Notes under the pieces: generated by a model
Seen by the model: the letters and a program-made list of their open reading frames with translations, nothing else
Database searches by the model: none
Told to the model about the DNA's origin: nothing
Made by a program: the position numbers and the translations under genes
Origin: JAVBMJ01 sp031552535
GTDB lineage: Bacteria > Bacteroidota > Bacteroidia > Bacteroidales > Rikenellaceae
Reading direction: 5' to 3'
DNA length: 37,462 nucleotides
Assembly (NCBI GenBank): GCA_031552535.1
Contig: JAVBMJ010000091.1
Span: 1 to 37,462, forward strand
Shown here: positions 30,562 through 37,462 of the stretch, piece by piece
How positions within the stretch are numbered: the stretch's first letter is position 1
Layout: every line of letters begins with the position of its first letter

Positions 30562-33054
30562 ATGCCTGTAAAAAAATCCGACATACTCAGACGCTCCATT
30601 CTTAAAGCAAAAAAAGAAGCCGTTCGCTATGGCGCCGACGCCGTCCTTCTCGACCTGTTAAGGGAACGCCGCAGCCATGCCCAGCATATTTTGTCGCACC
30701 TGCTGAAAAAGTGGGAGCTTTACCAGGCTATGTTGTCGATACGGCGTGAAGTAACCGGCCACCTGAATACCGGCAGTTCACATTACAATTGGGATGCATT
30801 CGAGTCCGCCCTCGACGCGGCGTATGCTATCTCAGGCAACAACGACCGGGTAATCAATAGCGGGCATCTGCTTATAGCACTGTTGTCGGACAGGAGCAGC
30901 ATCTCCTGCGGCGTGTTCGAGCTATTTGCCGTAACCGCAGAGAAGGCCGTAGCCATACTTTCCGAATTACCATCCGACGAGGACTATTACGACGATATGC
31001 GTGCGCTCGAAGAGTATGCACTCCGCAGGAATTCGCTCCCCGAAGAATCGGAACCGGAACAAACGGTAGCGCAGGATAACGATCGCCGGACAAAACGCAA
31101 AAAAGTGTCATGCATAGAACAATGGGGCTACGATATGGTTGAGGCCGCTTCGCGCGGGAAGATCGACCCGGTGGTGGGACGCGACCGTGAAGTCGAGCGT
31201 TTGATACACATACTCGGACGGCGCCGCAAGAACAACCCCGTGGTGGTAGGTGAGGCCGGAGTAGGTAAAAGCGCCGTGGTCGAGGGGCTCGCTCTCAGGA
31301 TAAACGCCGGTACCGTTCCCGAGATGCTGGCAGGCAAACGCATTGTCTCGCTCGACATATCGTCACTGGTGGCCGGGACCAAGTACCGTGGCGACTTCGA
31401 GGAACGCGTCCGGTCGTTGATCGACGAGGCCTCCTCGCGCGACGACGTCATCCTTTTTATTGACGAGCTCCACACTATAGTCGGTGCCGGAGGAAGCAAC
31501 GGAGGGCTCGATACTGCAAATATATTCAAGCCGGCCCTGGCTCGCGGCGAGTTGCAGTTGATCGGCGCCACCACCTTGGACGAATACCGCGAATCGATAG
31601 AAAACGATTCGGCGCTCGAACGACGTTTCCAACCGGTGATGATCGAAGCGGCTACCGCGGAAGAGACCCTGCGGATACTCCGCACCCTTAAACCGCATTA
31701 CGAAGCCTATCACCATGTACGATACAGCGACGAGGCCCTTGCGGAATGCGTAACCCTCACCGGTCGCTATATCACGAACCGTAACTTCCCCGACAAAGCT
31801 ATCGACGCCATGGACGAAGCGGGCTCATCGGTTCATCTCGCCTCCTGGAACTCCGCTCCCGTAATAGCCCGGTTCGAAAGGCTGGCCGAACGGATAGACG
31901 GATATAAACGTGTCGCCGGAGACCGGGAGCAGTGGGTGCTGGCCTCTGAACTCGATCTGCGGGGACAACTGCTACGCCGCAAGATATCGCAATGGCAGGA
32001 TATGGAACACCACGCCTCAAAACCCTACGTGCCGGAAGTATCGGCCGACCATATTCGTCGCACGGTGAATCTGATGACCGGAGTTCCGATAGAAAAAGTA
32101 TCACAGAACGAACAGGCCCGGTTGAGAGGCATGGCAACCCACCTCGGGAATGTCGTAGTGGGGCAGACCGAAGCGGTGTCGAAAGTATCGAAGGCGATCA
32201 TGCGTAGCCGTTCGGGGCTTAACCAGGGCTCCAAACCGATAGCCGTGTTAATGTTCGCAGGGCCCACAGGCGTAGGCAAGACACTGCTTGCAAAAGAGTT
32301 GTCGAAATGGATATTCGACCGCGACGATGCGTTGATACGCATCGACATGAGCGAATATGGCGAAAAACACAACGTAAGCAGGCTCATAGGATCGCCCCCC
32401 GGATATGTCGGCCATTCCCAGGGAGGTCAACTCACCGAGGCCGTCAGACGCCAACCATATAGCGTGGTGCTTTTCGACGAGATCGAAAAAGCGCATAACG
32501 ACGTAACGAACATTATGTTGCAACTCTTCGACGAAGGAGTCTTGACCGATGGCCTGGGCCGGAAAGTGGATTTCCGCAACACGATAATCATCATGACCTC
32601 GAACGTTGGGTCGCGTACCCTGCACAACGACCACCCCCTCGGTTTTATGGCCGCACGCGATGCTATCCACGATGAGAAGCAAGCCGGACATTACCGCAAA
32701 GCGCTGGAACAACGTTTCGCTCCGGAATTTATCAACCGTATCGACGACGTCGTGGCTTTCCACAGCTTAACGGCCGAGGATATGATTCGCATCGTCGATC
32801 TCGAACTGGCCTCATTATGCGACCGCGCGGGAAAGATAGGAGTGCATATAGAAATTACAGAAAACGCCAGGCTCCATCTGGCTTCAAAAGGGTATGAGTC
32901 CCGCTATGGAGTACGCTCGCTCCGTCGTACGCTTCTTGAGAATATAGAGGAGCCGTTGGCCGAAATGATCGTGGACGGCTGTGTTGCCGGTGGCGATACG
33001 CTCGAAGTCGACCTCGAAGGCGAAGCGCTACACATTGTCCCCAAGGCATGCTGA
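30562..33054 (+). CDS. clpC: ClpC-type AAA+ unfoldase subunit
   Basis: This 830-residue protein has two AAA+ modules. Walker A1 is GEAGVGKS (230-237) with Walker B ILFIDELH (297-304). Walker A2 is GPTGVGKT (567-574) with VVLFDEIEKAH (635-645). An N-domain (1 to about 170) is present. The insertion between the modules is short (about 430-490), as in ClpC and unlike the long middle domain of the disaggregase ClpB. In the second module LGF (693-695) stands where ClpA/ClpC/ClpX carry the tripeptide that docks on ClpP. It should therefore unfold proteins for a ClpP protease encoded elsewhere. The start ATG 30562 is followed by a basic sequence. No McsB or CtsR gene is nearby. Confidence 0.92.
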   Translation: MPVKKSDILRRSILKAKKEAVRYGADAVLLDLLRERRSHAQHILSHLLKKWELYQAMLSIRREVTGHLNTGSSHYNWDAFESALDAAYAISGNNDRVINSGHLLIALLSDRSSISCGVFELFAVTAEKAVAILSELPSDEDYYDDMRALEEYALRRNSLPEESEPEQTVAQDNDRRTKRKKVSCIEQWGYDMVEAASRGKIDPVVGRDREVERLIHILGRRRKNNPVVVGEAGVGKSAVVEGLALRINAGTVPEMLAGKRIVSLDISSLVAGTKYRGDFEERVRSLIDEASSRDDVILFIDELHTIVGAGGSNGGLDTANIFKPALARGELQLIGATTLDEYRESIENDSALERRFQPVMIEAATAEETLRILRTLKPHYEAYHHVRYSDEALAECVTLTGRYITNRNFPDKAIDAMDEAGSSVHLASWNSAPVIARFERLAERIDGYKRVAGDREQWVLASELDLRGQLLRRKISQWQDMEHHASKPYVPEVSADHIRRTVNLMTGVPIEKVSQNEQARLRGMATHLGNVVVGQTEAVSKVSKAIMRSRSGLNQGSKPIAVLMFAGPTGVGKTLLAKELSKWIFDRDDALIRIDMSEYGEKHNVSRLIGSPPGYVGHSQGGQLTEAVRRQPYSVVLFDEIEKAHNDVTNIMLQLFDEGVLTDGLGRKVDFRNTIIIMTSNVGSRTLHNDHPLGFMAARDAIHDEKQAGHYRKALEQRFAPEFINRIDDVVAFHSLTAEDMIRIVDLELASLCDRAGKIGVHIEITENARLHLASKGYESRYGVRSLRRTLLENIEEPLAEMIVDGCVAGGDTLEVDLEGEALHIVPKAC

Positions 33055-33293
33055 CTCTACGTTAAACTGGATAAGAATCTGACAGTTTCCTTGAGCGGCT
33101 ATAACAAACAGGAGCGTCGACAAATTTGAGATACTCCAATTTTTCGTTATTCCATTATTGCCTGGAAAGGCTCGAAAAACTATTTTCATACCATAATGTG
33201 TAAAAATAAAATCGCGAAATAATTATTAAAAAGCATATAAAAATCCATCACAGCAAGAAGGCATACGATATGCCTGCAAATGCACTGTATCTC

Positions 33294-33337
33294 AATGCAT
33301 TGGCGCCTGCAATATGCGCATCAGGCGCCAATGCATT
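33294..33337 (+). terminator. Intrinsic terminator-like hairpin
   Basis: Arms AATGCATTGGCGCCTG (33294-33309) and CAGGCGCCAATGCATT (33322-33337) are perfectly complementary around 12 nt, and a run of T (33336-33340) follows. It is 240 bp past the clpC stop, so it may end a longer clpC transcript or an unannotated RNA. Confidence 0.65.
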
Positions 33338-33490
33338 TTTATGTCGCGCGGAAATATTTTCACGCATACATCGTTGCCGTTCAATATATTATATAGACAA
33401 ATTTATGATTATAAGAATATTACATTAAACATTGGCCGTAATTCACGTTATAAAAATCATACCGGAATTCACAAGTCAAATCTGTGGTAA

Positions 33491-33521
33491 TTTGCAAATT
33501 ATTGATTCGATATTACTTTTG
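33491..33521 (+). promoter_or_regulatory. Bacteroidetes-type promoter (TTTG-N19-TACTTTTG)
   Basis: TTTG (33491-33494), exactly 19 bp, then TACTTTTG (33514-33521) matches the known Bacteroidetes sigma consensus TTTG-N19-TAnnTTTG at every fixed base. It points toward the Gfo/Idh/MocA gene, with an expected leader of about 120 nt that includes the motif copy at 33534-33550. Confidence 0.75.
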
Positions 33522-33533
33522 TTCCTGCATTGA

Positions 33534-33550
33534 GGGTCTGTCTTAATTTT
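33534..33550. repeat. Copy of the dispersed motif (variant)
   Basis: GGGTCTGTCTTAATTTT lies 12 bp downstream of the -7 element of the oxidoreductase promoter, so it would be at the start of the mRNA. Confidence 0.4.
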
Positions 33551-33648
33551 CTGTTTTTTAGTGCTTCCCGGAAATAGGCCATATATTGACCTGTGGACTA
33601 CCAAATAGATGGTATATTGAATGTTTACTTAACCCAAAGCATAGTATC

Positions 33649-34635
33649 ATGTCATTGACTAAGGTTTCGTGGGGAATAATCGGTTGCGGCGATGTCGCCG
33701 AGGTGAAGAGCGGTCCGGCTTTCTATAAATTGCCTGACTCCGAGTTGGTAGCCGTCATGAGACGCGATGTGGGACTGGCGGCCGATTACGCCCGCCGCCA
33801 CAATGTACCACGATATTACAGCAATGCCAATGAGCTTATCGCCGATCCTGGCGTTACGGCGATTTATGTAGCCACCCCCCACTCCAGCCATTGCGAATAT
33901 ACATTGCGCGCACTTAAAGCAGGCAAGCCTGTGTATGTGGAGAAACCGATGGGGATAAACTATGCCGAGTGCCTTAAAATGATGGAAACGTCGAAACAGT
34001 ACAATACGCCTCTTTACGTGGCTTACTACCGACGGTCGCTCCCCTATTTCATTAAGGTTAAAGAGTTGCTCGACAGCGGCGCCATAGGGTCGCCTACCGG
34101 TGTATTGTTGAAGTTTTCGCTCCCCCCGCAGCCGTCGGACTATAACAGGGGATTGCTGTCGTGGAGATTGCGCAAGGATATCTCGGGCGGCGGCTACCTG
34201 CTTGACATGGGATCCCACCAGATCAATATACTGCAATTCTTCTTCGGCAGGATTGTCGATGTGGTTGCGGAAGTGGAGAACAGGGCGGGACTCTACGATG
34301 TTGAAGACTACGCCAGGGCGACACTCACATTCGAGAGCGGTCTCACAGTTAATTGTGTGTGGAATTTCGCCGCCATTGCCGACGAGAGGACGGACTCGGT
34401 ACAGGTCTCGGGGACCAGGGGAGTATTGCGCTTTTCTGTATTTTTTATGGAGAACATACACCTCATAAACGACCGTCCATGCAAGATAGTGATGCCCAAG
34501 GAGGAACATGTCCAGATGCCCCACATACGCAATATCAATAACTTTATACTACACAACGACTTCAACAGCGAATGGACAGAAGACGCTGCACAGACATCGC
34601 TGATACTCGACAAGATACTGTCCTCAAGGGCGTAG
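33649..34635 (+). CDS. Gfo/Idh/MocA family NAD(P)-dependent oxidoreductase
   Basis: The protein has 328 residues from the ATG at 33649 (MSLTKVSWGIIGCGDVAE). A longer frame from 33586 would add 21 unrelated residues. The Rossmann motif GIIGCGDVAE is at 9-18. The second strand ends in VMRRD, then DYARRHNVPRYYSNANELI. The conserved EKP (98-100, YVEKPMG) carries the catalytic lysine of the family. The C-terminal domain contains GGGYLLDMGSHQINILQFFFG, whose Asp and His form part of the active site. Members oxidise or reduce sugars, inositols and related polyols; which one is not evident. There is no signal peptide. A full-consensus promoter lies 128-158 bp upstream. It converges with argB across a 49-bp gap. 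Confidence 0.92.
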   Translation: MSLTKVSWGIIGCGDVAEVKSGPAFYKLPDSELVAVMRRDVGLAADYARRHNVPRYYSNANELIADPGVTAIYVATPHSSHCEYTLRALKAGKPVYVEKPMGINYAECLKMMETSKQYNTPLYVAYYRRSLPYFIKVKELLDSGAIGSPTGVLLKFSLPPQPSDYNRGLLSWRLRKDISGGGYLLDMGSHQINILQFFFGRIVDVVAEVENRAGLYDVEDYARATLTFESGLTVNCVWNFAAIADERTDSVQVSGTRGVLRFSVFFMENIHLINDRPCKIVMPKEEHVQMPHIRNINNFILHNDFNSEWTEDAAQTSLILDKILSSRA

Positions 34636-34684
34636 TGTATCACACATATGGGTAGATCAGTATCAGCCCGTTATCCGGAGCCAC

Positions 34685-35500
34685 CTATGATTCCTTGTCA
34701 CAGCCGACAATGGACGTACCTCCGTAACCGGGCATCGATATTGCCTCGGCACTGCAAATAACCACTTTCGATACGCCCTGGTGTATGGCTTTGAATGCGT
34801 TTTCGAGTTTCGGGATCATCCCGCCGGCCACGACTCCCCCCGCACGCAAGGTTTCGAATGACACCGGATCGATGTTTGCCACAACCGAGTCCGGGTCGTC
34901 GACATTGCGTAAAACTCCACGCTTTTCAAAACAATAGATCAACTCCACACCGTCGGCATCCGCCACGACGGTTCCTTCCCGCACCGCACAGGCTACGGCA
35001 ACAGCCAACGCCGAAGCCACCGTATCGGCATTGGTATTCAAGAGCCCCCCGTCGACAGAGGCGGTTATCGGAGCGACTACCAACGTGTATCCACCGTCCA
35101 TAAACATGCTTACCAAAGGCATGTTAACGCTTTCGGGATCGCCTACCATACCATAATCCACCGGAACAGGGCTGCGCCTGCGCGAAAGGATCAGATCGCC
35201 ATCGGCTCCGCACAATCCCACGGCTGGACATCCCGCCGCATTCAACTTATTAACAATCGTTTTGTTAATAACTCCGGCATACACCATCGTCACCACTTTA
35301 AGCGTCTCTTCATCGGTGACACGCCGGCCTTCGATCATCCTGGTCTCTATTCCAAGCGATTGCGATATATGCGTCGCAATCTTGCCTCCTCCGTGCACCA
35401 ATATCTTAGGCCCGGGAATACAGGCGAAATCTTCCAGAAACCTGTCGAGTTTCGATGGATTATCGACAATATTCCCTCCTATTTTCAAGATTTTCAACAT
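34685..35500 (-). CDS. argB: Acetylglutamate kinase
   Basis: This 271-residue amino acid kinase phosphorylates N-acetylglutamate (or, in some Bacteroidetes, N-succinylglutamate) in arginine synthesis. The phosphate-binding start KILKIGGNIVD (3-13) and VHGGGK (35-40) are present. So are GRRVTDEETLKVVTMVYAG (about 58-76), GLCGADGDL and the NTNADTVAS block with the catalytic Asp; it ends CSAEAISMPGYGGTSIVG. No other arginine genes are in the window, so argB is detached from the usual cluster here, at least on this side. The upstream gap of 800 bp has repeated 9-mers described separately. Confidence 0.94.
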   Translation of the reverse strand: MLKILKIGGNIVDNPSKLDRFLEDFACIPGPKILVHGGGKIATHISQSLGIETRMIEGRRVTDEETLKVVTMVYAGVINKTIVNKLNAAGCPAVGLCGADGDLILSRRRSPVPVDYGMVGDPESVNMPLVSMFMDGGYTLVVAPITASVDGGLLNTNADTVASALAVAVACAVREGTVVADADGVELIYCFEKRGVLRNVDDPDSVVANIDPVSFETLRAGGVVAGGMIPKLENAFKAIHQGVSKVVICSAEAISMPGYGGTSIVGCDKES

Positions 35501-35863
35501 ACGTTTAACATTTTATTAACAAGAGATATGCCTGTTATCGACACTAAACAAACCTATAATCGATAATCCAGGCGGTTTTTTGCCTGAGCCGGCAACAATA
35601 TGACATACTACAACAACGTGGCCGGGGCTAAGCAAAGCATACCACAATTCGATATTTGCCCCATGGCACTCACATAATCCGCCGTACTGCAAAAGGGCGT
35701 CGCAGCAACGCAAAAATAACACGAAACATGCTATTATACAACCGGCAATAAATATTATCAAAACGCCCATGTTACAACACAGTGGCAAACAGAATATTAG
35801 CCAAACAATAAACATGTTATGATCACCGAATCAACACCATGCCGACAAGTTATCGACATACAT

Positions 35864-35881
35864 GGAAACTGTTTAAAATTT
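35864..35881. repeat. Copy of the dispersed motif
   Basis: GGAAACTGTTTAAAATTT follows the TTATCGACA at 35850. It has the B-type form of the family with one extra A. Confidence 0.5.
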
Positions 35882-36254
35882 AGTTTCAAAAAAAAATACG
35901 TGCAGTTCCGGAATGATTTTCATGTACCGCATTAGGCGGACGGACAGTATTTACCTGGATACGGCGCAAGCGCGCAAAAAGCGACTGAAAGAGTATGTGA
36001 GAATTTTGAATAATAAATTTTTAATAAATTCTTACGCATACCGACCATCCGGTATGAATTATCAACAATGCACCTCTCTCGTAAACAAACTCACAAGAGC
36101 CTAAATATCCGATGCTTACCAATAATTCATGTGAAATAACGAGTCCACACCCTAAGGTTATCAACAATTAATGCAGCAGTTGCCAAGAATTTACCGACAC
36201 CATGCAAACGACTTATGAACATCCGGCAAACACCCAGATTTCATTAGAGTTTGT

Positions 36255-36281
36255 ACAGATTCTAAGAATCTGTTTAAATTT
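36255..36281. repeat. Copy of the dispersed motif with palindrome, upstream of era
   Basis: ACAGATTCT-A-AGAATCTGT (36255-36273) is a perfect 9-bp inverted repeat around one base, running into TTTAAATTT. It lies between two direct copies of TTAGAGTTTGT and 24 bp before era. Confidence 0.55.
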
Positions 36282-36304
36282 GTAAAAATTTTAGAGTTTG
36301 TTTT

Positions 36305-37186
36305 ATGCACAAATCAGGATTCGTAAATATAATTGGCAATCCCAACGTAGGTAAATCGACGCTGATGAACGCGCTGGTCGGCGAAAGGCTTTCGATCATC
36401 ACATCTAAAGCACAAACCACACGGCACCGTATAATGGGTATCGTAAACGGCGACGATTTCCAGATAGTTTACTCCGATACGCCGGGGATACTAAAGCCCG
36501 CCTACCGCCTGCAGGAGTCGATGATGAATTTTGTGCAGGGCGCCCTGCGCGACGCCGATGTGATACTCTATGTCACCGACATGGTCGAGCGCGAAGAAGC
36601 CACAGCCGAATTTGCCGCTAAAATAGCCTTGAGCGACACCCCGGCCATAGTAGTCATCAACAAGATCGATCTTACGACTCCCGAAATCCTGGAACAACTC
36701 GCGGGGTTGTGGAAACAGAGACTTCCGAAAGCAGTCATAGTGCCTGTGTCGGCAAAGAACAACTTCAATATAGGAGGACTCTTCGACCTGATACTAAAAA
36801 TGCTACCCGAGGGCGAGCCATATTATCCGAAAGATGCGCTGACCGACCGCACGATGCGTTTCTTTGCGTCGGAGATCATACGCGAGAAGGTGCTGCTGAC
36901 CTATGAAAAGGAGATACCCTACTGTGTCGAGGTGGAGATAGATGCATATAAAGAAGAACAGTCGATAGACCGCATAAGCGCCACCCTGTATGTAGCGCGC
37001 GACTCACAGAAAGGGATCGTGATCGGGCATAAGGGCGAAAAGCTAAAGAAGGTAGGGACGCAGGCAAGACTTGAGCTCGAAAAGTTCCTCGGCAAAAAAG
37101 TGTTTCTCGAACTTCATGTGAAAGTCAACGATGATTGGCGCAACGACGACCGCCAATTACGCAAGTTCGGGTATATCGAAGGTTAG
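36305..37186 (+). CDS. era: GTPase Era (16S rRNA maturation / 30S assembly)
   Basis: This 293-residue Ras-like GTPase with a C-terminal KH domain binds the 3' end of 16S rRNA and checks 30S assembly at the membrane. G1 GNPNVGKST (11-19), G2 region TSKAQTTRHR (33-42), G3 DTPG (58-61), G4 NKID (119-122) and G5 VSAKNNFN are all intact. The KH domain from about residue 200 contains GHKGEKLKKVG and ends KFGYIEG, the usual Era end. Only three bases separate the second TTAGAGTTTGT repeat from the start codon, so the leader may be very short. A 7-bp hairpin follows at 37201. Confidence 0.97.
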   Translation: MHKSGFVNIIGNPNVGKSTLMNALVGERLSIITSKAQTTRHRIMGIVNGDDFQIVYSDTPGILKPAYRLQESMMNFVQGALRDADVILYVTDMVEREEATAEFAAKIALSDTPAIVVINKIDLTTPEILEQLAGLWKQRLPKAVIVPVSAKNNFNIGGLFDLILKMLPEGEPYYPKDALTDRTMRFFASEIIREKVLLTYEKEIPYCVEVEIDAYKEEQSIDRISATLYVARDSQKGIVIGHKGEKLKKVGTQARLELEKFLGKKVFLELHVKVNDDWRNDDRQLRKFGYIEG

Positions 37187-37200
37187 GTGCCAGGTGCTTT

Positions 37201-37219
37201 ATTGCCTGACGGAGGCAAT
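37201..37219. terminator. Short hairpin after era
   Basis: ATTGCCT (37201-37207) and AGGCAAT (37213-37219) pair around GACGG, 14 nt past the era stop. No T-run follows, so support for termination is weak. Confidence 0.35.
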
Positions 37220-37296
37220 GCCTGAAACATACCCTCCTATAAGAAGAATCGACTTCCCGGGGTGCATTAACCCGTTCCGGGCAATAACGCAGGTAA

Positions 37297-37462
37297 TAAG
37301 TAATGCTCAACAATTATTGGAATATTCCAGGGGCTATGATTTTTTGTTTTATCAATATTTTTTGAGATTCTTTCGAGCGTCTTTTGTTTTTTTCATCAGT
37401 CACTTGGCCCGCCAAGCTCCTTTTTCAAAAATCAAAATCCATCTCGAAATAAGTCTCAAATA
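37297..37462 (-). repeat. 166-bp dispersed repeat, copy 2 (inverted, at window edge)
   Basis: This is the reverse complement of 5943-6108 with about three mismatches, ending exactly at the window edge, so it may continue outside. In the plus direction a frame is open through the last 40 codons with FLRFFRASFVFF and SHLARQAPFSKIK, but the low-complexity composition argues against coding. Confidence 0.85.

Larger units (their letters stand above)
33055..33648. other. Intergenic region between clpC and the oxidoreductase gene
   Basis: No gene was seen. It holds a 16-bp hairpin (33294-33337) followed by T5, a full Bacteroidetes-type promoter (33491-33521), and a motif copy (33534-33550). The first 230 bases after clpC are AT-rich without a clear structure. 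Confidence 0.6.
35501..36304. other. 800-bp intergenic region with repeated DnaA-box-like 9-mers
   Basis: No convincing gene is present. TTATNNACA occurs six times on the plus strand: TTATTAACA (35513), TTATCGACA (35535 and 35850), TTATCAACA (36059 and 36158), TTATGAACA (36213). A seventh, TTATCGACA at 35460, is in the argB coding end. Several differ by one base from the DnaA box TTATCCACA. AT-rich stretches occur at 35864-35900, 36000-36030 and 36260-36300. Near era are a palindrome (36255-36273) and two copies of TTAGAGTTTGT (36244 and 36291), the second ending just before the era ATG. An origin is one possibility; a degenerate control region is another. Confidence 0.45.

Noticed and set aside
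30562..33054. Assignment of the Clp ATPase as the disaggregase ClpB
   Set aside because: The region between the two AAA+ modules is too short for the ClpB middle domain, and an LGF tripeptide at the ClpP-docking position favours ClpC.
35913..36104. 63-codon ORF in the argB-era gap
   Set aside because: No family was recognised, no promoter or binding site is evident, and it overlaps an AT-rich stretch and a TTATCAACA site. It may be real, but support is too thin to list.
1..37462. CRISPR array, rRNA or riboswitch
   Set aside because: No regularly spaced direct repeats, no rRNA-like segment and no recognisable riboswitch core were seen; the repeats present are inverted or scattered.

Overview
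The window looks like chromosomal DNA of a Bacteroidales bacterium, most like Rikenellaceae/Alistipes (inference). The reasons are a SusC-type TonB receptor with a carboxypeptidase-like N-terminal domain, TamL, an HU/SPOR protein, DUF4876- and DUF6850-like proteins, GC near one half, and a promoter of the form TTTG-N19-TAnnTTTG.

Layout. 1-112: start of an IS5-like transposase, cut by the window edge. 445-8216: minus-strand housekeeping block with M16 protease, asnA, tyrS, an HU/SPOR cell-envelope protein overlapping lgt, and tRNA-Arg(CCG). 8217-13658: an accessory-looking stretch beside the tRNA, with an XRE repressor and a divergent mini-regulator sharing palindromic operators, a cluster of stem-loops, a second repressor with a degenerate S24 fold, and a secreted SEL1-repeat/caspase protein preceded by a run of ten G. 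13659-18543: minus-strand genes (nitrous-oxide-stimulated-promoter family protein, zinc ribbon, tamL, nitroreductase, alpha/beta hydrolase). 19034-27098: a four-gene plus-strand locus encoding a TonB-dependent receptor, a DUF4876-like lipoprotein, a DUF6850-like beta-barrel and a C25 (gingipain)-like caspase-fold peptidase with a HEAT-like tail. 27293-34635: rarA, a CorC/HlyC-type protein, a YfcE-like phosphoesterase, clpC and a Gfo/Idh/MocA oxidoreductase. 34685-37186: argB, an 800-bp gap with repeated DnaA-box-like 9-mers, and era.

The best candidate for an undescribed system is the 19034-27098 locus. Its order and spacing suggest an outer-membrane uptake or processing machine in which a periplasmic or surface cysteine peptidase works with a TonB receptor, a lipoprotein and a second barrel. 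A second signal-peptide-bearing caspase-fold protein lies 6 kb upstream.

Two repeat systems overlay the genes. The first is a 13-site intergenic family with core GAAACTGTTTAAATTTCC (or AGAGTCTGTC...), found alone, as hairpins, and as the ends of a 162-bp MITE-like element. The second is a 166-bp repeat present in opposite orientations at 5943-6108 and 37297-37462, with about three mismatches. All family assignments come from motif recognition by eye; no search was run.
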